Shown here one piece after another: positions 25,801 to 37,397 of a DNA stretch of 64,000 bases (its first letter is position 1; each line of letters starts with the position of its first letter). The stretch lies in the NCBI RefSeq assembly GCF_005239225.2, contig NC_133296.1:5270001-5334000 (forward strand), written 5' to 3'. The notes under the pieces were generated by a model. It was not told where the DNA came from. It did not search any database and was given only the letters and a program-made list of their open reading frames with translations. The position numbers were made by a program, and so were the translations under genes. This DNA is from Populus alba. Its lineage: Eukaryota; Streptophyta; Magnoliopsida; Malpighiales; Salicaceae.

Positions 25801-26182
25801 CAAATCTTCAGGATCCGCTTCGGAAACAGATGGAGAGGAACCTGTTTCTCTAGCTGATTTGTCTAGGAGTTTCCAAAACTGCTTCCCATCCAGTAATCAA
25901 AATAAAAAAACTGCAGAAGTTAAGAAATCTGGAGAACCAAGTGGCGGTTTGAAGCTGAAGCCATTTGATTATACTACTGCACTAAGATCTGGTGAAGATC
26001 CGGCAGGTAGGTTGAAAGTAGGGAGTGCCAAAAATCAGAGGGGCGTGCTTGACTCTGTGGGCACGATAAAAAGTTCACCGGGAGCTCAAATGCAAAAGGA
26101 TGACGAGACAGGAGAATATCGCCAAGGCAGAAGACGTCAGGCCTTTCCAGCAACTGGGAATCGGAGTGCAACCTTCCGATGA
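16825..26182 (+). CDS. RRP6L2: Exosome-associated 3'-5' exoribonuclease RRP6-like 2
   Basis: This is a nuclear 3'-5' exoribonuclease of the RNase D/RRP6 family that works with the RNA exosome in rRNA, snoRNA and surveillance RNA processing. There are 14 exons: 16825-17520, 19779-19934, 20128-20286, 20365-20448, 20967-21046, 21208-21258, 22580-22688, 23138-23220, 23443-23488, 23637-23724, 23830-23999, 24659-24913, 24995-25096 and 25526-26182. The sum is 2736 nt, or 911 residues, with all junctions in frame. The acidic N-terminus is followed by a PMC2NT-like region (residues 1 to about 230). The DEDD-Y active site is complete: D286 and E288 in [12 protein letters not shown]345 in [13 protein letters not shown], and Y410 with D414 in [10 protein letters not shown]. 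The HRDC region runs from about 446 ([10 protein letters not shown]) through [15 protein letters not shown] to [10 protein letters not shown] long charged, low-complexity tail follows. The family is certain, and plant L2-type features make the subtype likely. Confidence 0.95.
17805..18645 (+). mobile_element. Paired LTR-like repeats in RRP6L2 intron 1 (TRIM-like candidate)
   Basis: Two related segments, about 17805-18040 and 18378-18645, lie in the same orientation. Both start 'ggagctnttttggaaaaatnaa' in consensus, continue with 'ttattaggctttt' and 'aatagngttttctagtttt', and end 'acttggatgnatnaaaantgaat...tttgacttgtaa'. The second copy has 'ctatataaagggcc', which looks like an LTR TATA box. 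They flank about 340 bases without an open frame. A terminal-repeat retrotransposon in miniature is my preferred reading; a simple local duplication is possible. No clear PBS or target duplication was found. Confidence 0.4.
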
Positions 26183-27548
26183 GTGCATTTTGAGTCTTAG
26201 TTGTAAAAAAAGAAAACAACGCTTCAACTCTTGGAAATCTAATGCAATCTCACAATTTACTATAGATCCCGGATTGCAGCATTTTAGTCAACGGTTTCTG
26301 TCCTCCTATCATAAGCAACCTCTACATTGGCGTCGACAACTTGATGCTTTCATGGAACTCATGCAACGTGGTTGGGATCACCACATGTGAAATGTCCCGC
26401 AGCCACCCTTACGAGTGAAAAACCCATTTAAACCAATGTTTTCATCCCATAGCACTTAAAAATACATCTTAGAGACCTCAAATAACCCACGCCACCCATT
26501 TGAGGTATTAAATTACCATTTAACCTGCAAAAAAACAAACATTTAACCCAAAACAAAATAAAATTCCTATCTAAATTGAACTTCCATAAGAAAATGAAAT
26601 TTATTGATATAAAAAATAATAAGATTTGTCCTCAAAAAGTGGGTTTTTGTCCAATTTCTGTAATTCGATAATCTGTTTTTTTAAATTTAGAGATTCAAAT
26701 GAAAGAAAAATGAAATTCTGGACCTAACCTTGTAATTGCAAAACCCAAAGGCAAAAATATGGAAAAGAGACTGTAACCTTCCTTGTTTTAAAAAAAGGCC
26801 TTTAAATAATTCACTTATGTAATTTTGGTCCTTTACTTTTAATCATTTTTAAATAATAAAATTAAATTATTTTTTTTATCAAACAAAACACAAAAAAAGA
26901 ATAGCGAGAAGGGTTTTATTGATCAATATAAGCACAAAAAAAGTAAATAAAAATCCACTATAAACCTCAATTCCCAAAAAACACATAATCAAAAACTCAA
27001 ATTGAAAAAAAAAAAAAAAACAATCACTAAAAGAAAATCAGATTTTCAATCTTTTAAAAATAACAATTTTTTTTTTTTTTTTTGAAATTCATCGTAAACT
27101 AACATCAAGATAATTTTATAATATAATAATAACCACATAAAATAAAAATTGAAACAAAATTGGTAACCTTAAATCCTAATAAACATAATATTAAGGAATT
27201 AAATTGATAAAAATGAAAAAAAAACATTGTTGTAATCCTAAGTGAATTGTGAGTAATTTTTTTTAATGTAATTAACTATATGACGTGACGTGGCACATTT
27301 TTATTGGATCAATGACGCGTCCCTTCTCTCTTTCCGACACCAATCCATTTCGTTCTTGAATTCATTTCAATGAAAAATCGAATCTCCTCTTCTTCTCCTT
27401 TTCTTTTCTCACGGGCTCTTTCAATTTCTAAGAATTCATTTCGTAATTTATAAATAAAATTTTAAATAAAAATAAAAATCGCAACTATCTTTCTTTTATC
27501 AGAGACAAGAATCCTCCCTCAGTAGAATAACGAAATCGAAGAACGGCG
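26183..27548. other. Intergenic region between RRP6L2 and membrin
   Basis: This holds the RRP6L2 3' UTR, then AT-rich DNA with long A and T tracts (for example 27006-27020 and 27067-27082), and finally the membrin promoter. A 'tgacgtgacgtggca' ACGT-core cluster at about 27281-27296 lies some 260 bases upstream of the membrin ATG and could bind bZIP factors. No further gene is visible. Confidence 0.55.
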
Positions 27549-30163
27549 ATGGAAGGAGGAGGAGGGACACTATCGGAAATATACCAGAGTGCGAAGAAGT
27601 TGCTAATGAGAGCACAGGATGGGATCGAGAGACTGGAGCGACTGGAGAACTCGACTTCTAGTGGAGGATTAGATTCACCTGAGCTATCTTTCGTTGTCAA
27701 GAAGGATATCTCTCAGGTTCTTTCTCTCTGTGCCGATATGGACCGTCTCTGGCGCTCTGTTCAAGCCAAACCTCAACGCGATCTCTGGAGAAGGTATCCT
27801 ATTCTGTCTTCTCTCTCTTTATATATATAGAAGTTAGGGTTTCTGTTTTGCGTGATGTGTGTGTAAACAAAGGCGCATTGGTTTTGATTGTATTTTTTTC
27901 TTTGTCAATTACTCTCTTTTCTTGATTTTTGATGTTCTTTTAATTGAAGGATCAATGTGTTTTTTTTTTTAAATATTATTATTATGATCTATTCATTTCT
28001 TGCTAAATGTGATTGATCTTCTGAAAAAGAGTGTTAAATTTGAAGACTGTAATTGATCTTCTGTGCAAGGATGCTTAAAGCCCCTTGAATTTTAGATTCA
28101 AAATTGGTATTCGAAGGTAGAATATAGGAAGCCAAAGTTAGTGGGGATTCAAGATCTTCTATTTTGTTGTACGTTAGTGTCAAGACATCCGCCTGCTTAA
28201 ATTTATTTCAACCACCTATCTATTTCATGATAGACATGGGGGATAAGTTCTCTACCAAGAAAACGCTAGAAGACTATTTTGATCATGTATGGTTTATCTG
28301 TAATTCATCATTTTTTAACTACAATTATTTATAATCACTCACTTTGATAAACATTCTCATTGTTTTTGATAAACATCAGATAATATTCTATCCATGAAGA
28401 GTGTTTGGGATTATGGCTTTCTACATAGTTGTTGTTAAAGAGCAGAGCCAGAAGATGTATCTTATTTATTATATATGTGATTTTTGTACTATCAAAGAAC
28501 CTTTTGATTAAACCATCCGCATAGTTGGGATGATAGTACTTTTTGTCTTTTGAACTCATGCCTCGTAATCTTAACTTGTGACGTTTGGAACAAGTTTCCA
28601 TCTAGGGAATCACCTCTATTAGAGCTTTTCACTTGAGTAGTTGAATTAGGCTCTTTCCTGGGATCGAAGAGTGGATTTCTCTCATTAATATTTAAATGAT
28701 TACAGCTATTTCAGATGTCAAAATATTTTGTGATATTGTTTCAAGCACACTGTGGCCTTTTGAAATGTCGTATTCTGATATGTTGTTGTATGCTCCCTAT
28801 TTCAAGTTAAAGAGTTTTCTTAGTAAACCTCAGCTTGCCCATTTCGATATATCTAATGTTGACAGAATGAAAACCAAGTTGTGTAGAAACTACATGGGTT
28901 GTCTTTTCCTTCAAGCAACAGGCTTCTTCTTCTTCTTTTTTTTTTTATGATGATGATGATGATGATGATCATCATGTGATGGTTGGGATATTGATTTGAT
29001 AAATTTGATGCTTTATTGCACAGAAAGGTGGAGCTAGTAGCTGAAGAGGCTGGTTCATTGAAAGAGAGTTTGGATAGGTATTTTGCAAGGAATCAAAGAC
29101 GGATGAAGGAAGCTCAGGAGAGAGCAGAGTTGCTTGGAAGAGCTGTATGTTTTCTGCTTATTGTTTAATGTATCCAACTGGTCAGAGAGCTCGGAAACTT
29201 TACTTACTATGTGGTGTCTATTTTATATTCCAGAATGGTGATTCAGCTCATGTTTTGAGAATATTCGATGAAGAAGCACAAGCAATGCAGTCAGTTCATA
29301 ATTCAAAAAGAATGCTGGCAGATTCAATATCAACTGGAGCAGCCATTCTTTCCAAATATTCAGAACAAAGGGAACGCTTAAAGGTATTTTTGATAGTGCG
29401 ATCGATTCCTTGCATACTGAATTGCTTATCATCTGCCCATAGAATATTCGCTACCATTCTTCACTAAAAGGCATATTTTGCAATTATTTGGGGTATCGTA
29501 ATATTGCAATAATCCCATCCACATTTATGTTTTCTAATCCATTAACAAGCAAACTAACCACCCCAGTTTTATGTTTTTAGAATTATTGATAAAAAAAAAC
29601 AAATAATGATAAGCTCTATATTTGTCTTGTTATCAAGGGGCATAAGTGGCTCCTGTGTAGTGCTGGCAGGGGTTGAACTCACTAGTGATTATTTTGAAGC
29701 CTCGTAGAGTAAGGAAATTCTTCAGCTATAGAAAACCTAGATGGAAATGGTGGTTGCCTTCAACTGTGCACTTTCTAATTACCTATATAACTGGATCACA
29801 GTTAATGGATGTTAATGTTTTCATGCCCTAACCTCTCTATCTCTTAAAAAGAACGGAGAGAAATTGCTGTCAGTTTACAAGATGTTATCGGTGGGAATAT
29901 AGGTTTTAGTAGATGTTTTAAATAATTTTATATGTTGTGAGTTGAAAAAAATGAATAATCCTGAAACCATCTTTCTTGATTTTAACTGTTGCCTGGTACA
30001 GAGGGCACAACGCAAGGCTTTGGATGTGCTTAACACAGTGGGGCTCTCCAATGCTGTACTGAGGCTGATCGAGAGGCGTAACCGTTTCGATAGATGGATC
30101 AAATATTTTGGAATGCTTATCACCCTCGTCATCTTGTATTTTCTCGTTAGGTCAAGTGGTTGA
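27549..30163 (+). CDS. MEMB11: Membrin, Golgi Qb-SNARE
   Basis: This SNARE acts in ER-Golgi and intra-Golgi membrane fusion, anchored in the Golgi membrane by its C-terminus. Exons are 27549-27793, 29024-29144, 29234-29383 and 30002-30163; the sum is 678 nt, giving 225 residues, the usual membrin length. The N-terminal helical part starts MEGGGGTLSEIYQSAKKLL. The SNARE motif covers roughly residues 134-192, with the likely zero-layer glutamine Q167 in the segment KYSEQRERLK. The highly conserved VLNTVGLSNAVLRLIERRNR (residues 181-200) precedes a single transmembrane helix (about 205-221) and a five-residue lumenal tail. Family identity is firm. The choice between the two plant paralogue names is based only on length and remembered sequence. 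A (GAT)n microsatellite lies in intron 1. Confidence 0.93.
28948..28973 (+). repeat. (GAT)n microsatellite in membrin intron 1
   Basis: About eight consecutive 'gat' trinucleotides follow a T tract and lead into 'catcatgtgatgg'. It lies about 50 bases before the exon 2 acceptor, so length variation here could move the branch-point region. Confidence 0.8.
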
Positions 30164-31094
30164 AGAGCGCTTGTTTTTTCTTCTTCATAGATGGCTGTTC
30201 GGTTCGAAGCCAAGGAATTTGTACTTGAAAAATACATAATCTTATAGGATGGACTGGGAAGAAAGGCTATTGGCTCTCCTTTTGAAATTTTCAATTTCTG
30301 AATAATAATAATAATTTTTTTTTTTTTTGCATGTAGTCAGAAGAGGAGGTTATATGACTGAAAAGTTTCATTTGCTGTTGCTGCAAAACAAACCAAAATA
30401 GCTCGTTGTAGTCTTCAGATAGAAAAGTTGATATATAAAAAAATGTATATATTATTTTAAATAAAATAAATAGTAATTAAAAAAATATAAAAACTAAATT
30501 TGATAAATAAAAAATTTGAATTAAAGAAAAGGACAAGAGGAAAACAAATAACAATAAAAAAGAATGATAATTAAATTTGATAGATAAAAAAAATTTAATT
30601 AAAAAAAGAACCAAGATAATAAAATAATAATAATAAAAAATTGATATAAAGATCAAATTAAATTAAATTCTAAGAAACAATATTAAAAAATAAAATAAAA
30701 TAAAATATATAGTAATCAAAAGATCGAAAATCAAGTTTGATATAATCAACAAATAACAAAATATTTTTTTTTTTATTTTTTCACAATTTCTGTAAAGCGT
30801 TCGCCACTCAAAATAAAAGAAAAATACTTTTCTAAAAATTAAGTTAAATTTTTCTGATTAAAAAGTGTTTTTTGTTGATCAATTTTTCTAAAAGTAAACA
30901 AACACATGAAAATTTAAAAAGTAATTTTCAAAAAAACACTTTTCATGAAACAAACCTGACCTAAGTAATTAAAACTCTTTCTCTATTTCTCATGAGAGAA
31001 TAAAACCTCATTCAAATCCCTATACAAAAACTAAGGTAAATCAGTTTTGTAATAACAAGCACCCTACCACATATCGCTCATCTACCACATAAAT
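30164..31094. other. AT-rich spacer after membrin
   Basis: This has the membrin 3' UTR followed by A-rich DNA with diffuse repetition of 'aaattaaatttgataaataaaa' type words between about 30430 and 30760. No gene or clear mobile element is visible. Confidence 0.5.
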
Positions 31095-31121
31095 ATGTTG
31101 AAGGCTCATCTAATGACTAAT

Positions 31122-31400
31122 TCAAGCCGGTTTCGATTCTTTGCCCTGGAGTGTGATTGTTGCACGAAATTGTTGAACGTGACATGTGGGATATATTCTA
31201 CTCACACGACCTCCGTGATGTATGGCGGTCTGAAATTCTTTCAAACCACCACGTCCTTCCAACCTAAAAGCTCTTTCTTTCGCATATTTTTTTGGCTTTT
31301 TTTGCGTCTCGTACCAAAAATTACACAACTTAATGGTACAAATGAATTGTTTGTTAGTAAATGAAAAATAAAATTGAATAAAAGAATTTTTTTTAAATCT
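31122..31400 (-). pseudogene. CACTA transposase-24-like fragment, inverted copy
   Basis: Read on the minus strand it gives LCNFWYETQKK, then a lysine-rich stretch, then GLKEFQTAIHHGGRVSRIYP and TCHVQQFRATITLQGKES. This parallels the plus-strand fragment at about 33230-33440 (LCDFWYEAKKK, AVWRDFKPLYILGDIWPQYI, LTRHLQSGAGNQ). The frame does not extend on either side, so it is a pseudogene fragment in opposite orientation to the main remnant. Confidence 0.45.
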
Positions 31401-33194
31401 TAATTCCAATCTTACTTAATTGTATCGTAATTCTCCCAAACCTTCATCGCAATAGTGTTGCCAACTCTATTCCATTCAAAATTTTCCTTGCAGTTAAAAT
31501 TTAGAAAAGAAAATTTTCATTAATATTAATAAACTAACTAAATTAACATAATAATAAAATATTTAAGTTAATACTAACCTTATACCTTTTGAACCATGCA
31601 TCAATTATAGGTTTTCATTCAAAGTGTTTGGAAACTTGACTTCTTTGAAATAATGAAATTTTCATTGATGATTTCATTGCCGATGTTATAGTTATAATAG
31701 CCTCAATATTTGTAAACCTAAAATTACATTCGTTAATTAAAATTATTTTTTCAAAAATTATTAACATGTCGTTGTTAAGAGAAAACAAACTTACATTGAA
31801 ATGTCATTTTTCCACTGAGGCTGGTACTTTCGGGTAAATAGATCCTGCTATGAAGGGACCCTCGATGTGGCGGTATCACACTCGATGAGTCCGTGTCGAG
31901 CGTGGCTGCTTGTATCTCAGTTACCTGTTTTTAATCAGCATCTAATGACTCATGATTGTCAGAAACACTGCTAGAAGAACTAGCAGCGATCCTATTCGTA
32001 TGACACACTTTGACTTTTCCCTAGGTTTCTACACAAATAAAAGGATTAAGATACCATAAACTATTCATATTTTAAAACAATTTGGTAACACTTCCCCTAT
32101 ACGGTAAAATATCCAAAATTCTTAAACCTCCAAATATACAACAATTTAAATTCGATTGCCACAAACTAGTTGATTTTATTCAATTATATACATAATTATT
32201 ATCATAATAATTAGGTTACATGTACAATTATTATCATAATAATATTATATTGTATATCATATAAAAATCAATATTAATTTATAACTTCAACTTATTATTG
32301 AAATTAAACTTATAATTATAATGTAGTATACTTAATGCCTATTATGAAAAATGAATGTGAAATTGGATTATTGGAAGGGTAGATTGAGTCCGCTCTTAAA
32401 TGAATGCCAACTATTGCTCGGGTTGTGGCAATTATCAATATTTGCAGGTTTGAAAACTTTGTGTAATCTCCAGTATAGGGGAGTTGCTACCCATTTTTTT
32501 TTAATGATCGAATTTAATTATGTAATTATTCATATAAAATTATGTAGATGCGTAGAACGAAATTAACTGTTAATCGCTCATATATGATCGCAGCTAGTTC
32601 TTCTAGCAGTGAGGATGACATGTTCTTAGGTGCCGATCTAAAAGAGACACCTGCGGCAACTCGTGATGTAGCCTCTTCCAACGCGGTATCATAGCGGCAG
32701 AGGTGGTGTGCCTTCACAATGCAATCAATTCACCCTCAAGTACGAGGTACATTGGAATGACGACCTTTCAATATAAGTTTATTTTGGTTTTAGTTTTATT
32801 AGTAATGATAACATATTTTATGATCAACTAATCAATATTTCATTAATTTAATTTATTTTCGTGTTCACAAACATTGAGGCCGCCTGAGTAATGTCATCAA
32901 CGTTTAAATCGTCGATAGAGATTCCATTATTTCAATGGAGTCAGGTTTCCAGACATTTTGAATGGGGACCTAATATCGATGCATGGTTTGACAAATTTGA
33001 GAATGGTGTTAATTTCTAATTGCAAGCTTATTTTTAATAAATTATTATTATAATTATAAATAAACTATTTTTTTAAAAATAAATTATTCATACACAGCAC
33101 AAATTCAACTGGGACAACGTGCTTGACAATGTTGTGAGAAGAGTGTGGGAAAATCATACGACAACTAGATAACATTGAAAATAATACGATATTT

Positions 33195-34197
33195 TTTTTT
33201 TAAAATATATGTTTTAAAATCTAATTTGTCACTATGGAAGTAGGTTGTGTGATTTTTGGTATGAAGCAAAAAAAAAAAACACGAGAGATAACGGTCTCCA
33301 AGGCTGGAACGACATGGCAGTTTGGAGGGATTTCAAACCGCTATACATCCTGGGCGATATATGGCCACAATATATTGAACACATGACGTCTGAGTGGTTG
33401 ACACGACACTTACAGTCCGGTGCTGGCAACCAGAACTGGCAAATTCATGGTTCGATGACAACACACACCGACAACTCCGTTCTGTTTGCTGCACATGCGA
33501 AACGGGTAGTAAGATAATTTAAATAAAATATATCGTTAATTGATTTATTGTTACTTAAATAATTTTTTTTCCTTACGGGCCACGTCTCTTGGACGTGAGC
33601 CGCGTCCAATGAAGCTGTTTGTAGAGACATACGTGTGGAATGAAGATCACCTAAAAGGGGTGCAATAGTTTGTTGACAACCGCGCTCAACACTTTGTGGT
33701 CTGTTTGTTCAACCATTTTATTTCATAAGTTATTATTTTTCTTGAATTGAATATGATGGTTTTTTATTTTTATTTTTAGGAGACCTATAATAGCCGGTTG
33801 AGGAAGAGATATCGGGACGATTCTTCGACCAATCTGGATTTCGATCCGGATTTGTGGATGGATGTAGGATCGTCCGGTGGATCTGATAAAAATCTGGTGT
33901 ACGAGCTCTCCAACACTACGACTGAGAACTTGCAAGGGGGCATAGTGTCTCAACCGTTGTGAGCTCCTAATCAATATCGAGCACCCAATCTAAGGAGTCT
34001 GTGGCCTTGCAGCAACACATGACTCATCTCACCGAAAAGTACGAGCAACTCTCAGTGAATTATGAACAACTTCAACAAATGGTTATGAACATGACATTAC
34101 AGAGTGGTGATACATGTGCGCCTCCTTTTTGGTTGTATGGTCCCGGGATCAACCAACCTCCTCCTCCTCCTCCTCTAGCTCCACCATTATTCTAATT
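33195..34197 (+). pseudogene. CACTA-associated transposase (Transposase_24/TNPA-like) remnant
   Basis: Recognisable pieces are CDFWYEAKKK, GNQNWQIHGSMTTHTDNSV, LFVETYVWNEDHLKG, YNSRLRKRYRDDS and DFDPDLWMDVGSSGG in changing frames. A C-terminal coiled-coil-like piece at 34001-34195 contains HMTHLTEKYEQLSVNYEQL and a proline-rich end. This order (conserved region, 'YNSR...DPDLW', coiled coil, Pro-rich end) is that of plant transposase-24 proteins of CACTA elements. In-frame stops and an interrupting AT-rich insertion make it non-functional. Related pieces occur at 45746-46614 and 61861-62094. Confidence 0.6.
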
Positions 34198-34564
34198 TAT
34201 TTTTTTTTGAAACACATTCAATTTGTAATTAATATTATTTAACTTTATTTTTTTATTATTATTGATATGTAATAAAATTTTGTTTGCTTAATTTTTTTTT
34301 ACTATTAATTTATATAATTTATATTATTTATTCTAAATAATTTAAAAAAATTAAAAAAAACCCTACTGACGGATTTACAGACGGAATGTAGCAGTCAACA
34401 TTTTACAAAAAGTTGAAAAATATTCACTAAAAAAGGCACAATCATCGACGCTTTCATAGACAGATAACATTCGTCGACATTTATTGAGAGTTGAAAAATA
34501 TTTACTAGAAATGCTACAATCATTGACGTCTTCTGTGATTCGGTCTGTTGATAAAACTGTGATA

Positions 34565-34574
34565 TCTTGTAGTG
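34565..34574 (-). repeat. CACTA 3' terminus of remnant 1
   Basis: The minus strand reads CACTACAAGA. The next host bases are 'ttggtgcaattaagtaagt', the same flank that follows the termini at 47463 and 62736. Confidence 0.7.
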
Positions 34575-35424
34575 TTGGTGCAATTAAGTAAGTATCAAGA
34601 AATTAACAAGTTTTATATTTAAAATTGCAATCTTAAATTTTCTAATCTTATGTAATATTTAACAAATTCTTTGTGCTAGGTTGCATGATTTGTGGGATGA
34701 TGCCTACAAATATGAAAAGAAAAAAAAACATCAACTCTGAAGAAACCGGGGTTAGAAAAAGCAGAGACCGAGTCTTGTGACCTAGGTTAATTGGGGGGAG
34801 TTTCTAGAATTTATGGCTTCAGATGACTTTAAAAGGTGTTCGCGATCCAGGTCATAGAACTAAAACAAAAAAGACAAAATGTTTCGATGAGTAAGTAAAG
34901 TGTTGGGAGCTTTTGATTTATCAACCATGCAAAACACCTAATAAGAATGACACTACTAGTTCAGTAGAGCCTGTCCAAATTCAAGTGAGACGATCCAATT
35001 TGTTAGATGATGGTTGAATTAACCATTAGATTTTCTTTGGAAATATATCGGTTACTGGTCAATTATAACGTAAGAAAGGGAACGAGCTTGAAAACCATAT
35101 CAACAGGACAATCATAAGAAACTCCCATTGAATTAACTACCCAGGACCGGGAACATTTCGTCACCTAACAATCTTTAGTTCTCGACCAACTCTCACATTT
35201 TCACCGGAGTTCTTTGACGAAGCCTTGTGACAAGAGACATGCACACCCAGTCCTGTTAACTTAATGGAAAAGTATCATGTTGGAAAGAGTATTATAAAGA
35301 TAATATTGGCATATGACGGATAATGTCAAATGTTTTGAGGACTTGGTTTCATCACTGACATCATAGAACGAGCAGCTACTGAGTCTTCGTCGCCTTCATT
35401 TAGGACTAATTCAATGGCTCCACT

Positions 35425-35434
35425 CTATAAATGG
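35425..35434 (+). promoter_or_regulatory. GLP-A TATA box
   Basis: 'ctataaatgg' lies about 60 bases upstream of the GLP-A start codon. It is conserved at the same distance in the two other copies (48311-48320 and 63081-63090). Confidence 0.6.
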
Positions 35435-35493
35435 CCTTGCATCCTCGCTAGATAACTCACCCCTCTCCACAAGAAAAATCCGTATAGAATCTG

Positions 35494-36339
35494 ATGGAAG
35501 GACTCAAGTTTCTAGTAGTTTCTGTCGTCCTGGCTTTGGCTTCCTCATTTGCCTCTGCCTCTGATCCTAGTCCTCTTCAGGACTTCTGTGTTGCCATGAA
35601 CGAAACCGATGGTGGTATGTGCTTTTTAAGTGTTTCGTCAAGAGTTTTTGTCAGGAGTTACATGATAATATTGCACTGAAAATACCATGCATCCTGTATA
35701 TATTTTAATATCTTCATTCTCTATTAATTGACTGACTTTTTATGGGCATGCTTCAAATGCCTTTCTCATGCAGTGTTCGTGAACGGAAAATTCTGCAAGG
35801 ACCCACAGCAAGTTACTGAAAAGGATTTCTTCTTTTCTGGACTCAACGTTCCTCGGGACACTTCCAGTCCAGTTGGCTCAAATGTCACTGCTGTCAATGT
35901 TGCTCAAATTCCAGGACTCAACACTCTTGGCATATCCTTGGCTCGCATTGATTTTGCACCATATGGTGGCCTGAACCCACCCCACACTCACCCTCGTGCC
36001 ACTGAGATCCTAGTGGTCGTGGAGGGTACCCTCTATGTTGGTTTTGTTACATCTAACTTGGCTAACGGAGATAATCGCCTAATCACCAAGGTCTTAAATC
36101 CCGGAGATGTTTTTGTGTTCCCAGTCGGACTCATTCATTTCCAGCTCAATGTGGGAAAAACCAATGCCGTTGCATTAGCCAGTTTAAGCAGCCAGAACCC
36201 TGGTGTGATTACAATTGCAAACGCAGTGTTTGGAGCAGATCCACCTATTAATCCTAATGTTCTAACCAAGGCCTTCCAAGTCGACAAGAAGGTAGTCGAC
36301 TATCTTCAGAAACAATTCTGGACGGACAACAACAATTAG
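35494..36339 (+). CDS. Germin-like protein, subfamily 1 type, copy A (intact)
   Basis: This is a secreted, apoplastic cupin. Germin-like proteins bind Mn, and some have superoxide dismutase or other oxidative activity and roles in defence. Exons are 35494-35614 and 35774-36339; the sum is 687 nt, or 228 residues. The signal peptide is about residues 1-22 ([20 protein letters not shown]), followed by [12 protein letters not shown]. The conserved disulphide cysteines are C32 and C48. Cupin box 1 supplies H111, H113 and E118 ([17 protein letters not shown]), and box 2 supplies H162 ([16 protein letters not shown]), so all four metal ligands are present. N-glycosylation sequons are N36-E-T and N77-V-T. 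The C-terminus is FWTDNNN. The gene lies 0.9 kb downstream of a CACTA terminus and 1 kb upstream of a Copia element. The family is certain; the substrate is unknown. Confidence 0.95.
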
Positions 36340-37392
36340 AAGAACACATTTATTAAGAAGACATGAAGCTGTAGCTAGCCTCATGTTTGGCATGTTTTCT
36401 TCATTACTACGTACCTCTTTCATATTTATTTTCATGAATAAATAGGTTTCTGCTCCTGTCTTTTATGCTCGGTTTGGTAATGATATAAAAAGCATAACAA
36501 TATGAAACCAAGGAATTGCAGTTATCGTACTATTTCCACATACTAACCAGACGTTGTACGTTTACATGTATTGCCGGAGCTTGTTGATGTCTTATAAGAT
36601 ACTATATTGTTGCTGTTGCCCGCGTGACGCCGAAGACAGCACAGCTTTAAAATTTGTTTTTAAAACAAATAGGTGCTTCTAATATATTTTCTAATGGAAA
36701 AAATTAAACTATATTGAAATTAACATAATGTAAATTAGCTGATTTAATGACTGCAAAGAATGCCCAGAAAAAAAAAACAACAACAACAAAAATAAACATT
36801 CATGAAGTCAAGAATCAACAAAATAGTGGGAGAATAAATTGAAAAAACATATCTATTTTTTTTTTTTTTAAAAGTCAAAAGATAAAATTAAAAAAGAGCA
36901 ACATGCAACAAAAAAACCCAGAAAAAAAACATAAGCAAGCAGACCTGAATTGGCATGGTTGCGTAGGCCTAAATAAAGAAAAGTCTAGGCCTGTGGGTGT
37001 GCTAGCTTATGCTTGCTTGTCTAGGCCTTCATTATTTTATTTTATTTTTTTTAATGGTAGATTACATGTCATTCCCCTATCTTTTTTAATTAAAAAAAGT
37101 AGTACGCAACTTGTCGACCGCTACGACAAACAACTCATTGCTGGTTGTACCTAGATTCTTGTGACTATAGGATTGCCAAAAAAATTAGGGCAAGGGTGTT
37201 TTGCACCAAAAAATTCAATTTTCAATCATTTCCATCCTTTTGCACACCGTATTTATTTTTCTTGCATGGTGATAATAAAACAAAACAAACAATTCTTTGA
37301 AAGTAAATCATGATTTTTTTAGAATTCTATTCATTACTATCATGATAGGTGGCAGTCCTTCAATTCAAATGCTTTTTTCCTTAAACAAATTT
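36340..37392. other. GLP-A downstream region
   Basis: This holds the GLP-A 3' UTR with 'aataaa' words near 36437-36443, then AT-rich DNA. It is repeated almost exactly downstream of GLP-B (49228-50277), and its last 265 bases appear a third time at 52270-52536. No gene is visible. Confidence 0.6.
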
Positions 37393-37397
37393 GCACT

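Larger units (their letters stand above)
31095..34574. mobile_element. CACTA (En/Spm-type) element remnant 1 with internally inverted halves
   Basis: The right end is 'tcttgtagtg' at 34565-34574, the inverted CACTACAAGA terminus of CACTA elements. It is preceded by subterminal repeats containing 'gacggatttacagacgga' type words. Transposase-like fragments lie on the plus strand at 33195-34197. A related fragment lies on the minus strand at about 31122-31400. The words around 31955-31985 reappear inverted at about 32588-32610 ('agctagttcttctagcagtg'). No 5' CACTA terminus was found, so the left boundary is uncertain. The element is defective. Confidence 0.6.

Noticed and set aside
26100..26390. 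96-residue open frame overlapping the end of RRP6L2
   Set aside because: It uses another frame of the last RRP6L2 exon and its 3' UTR, with no domain recognised.
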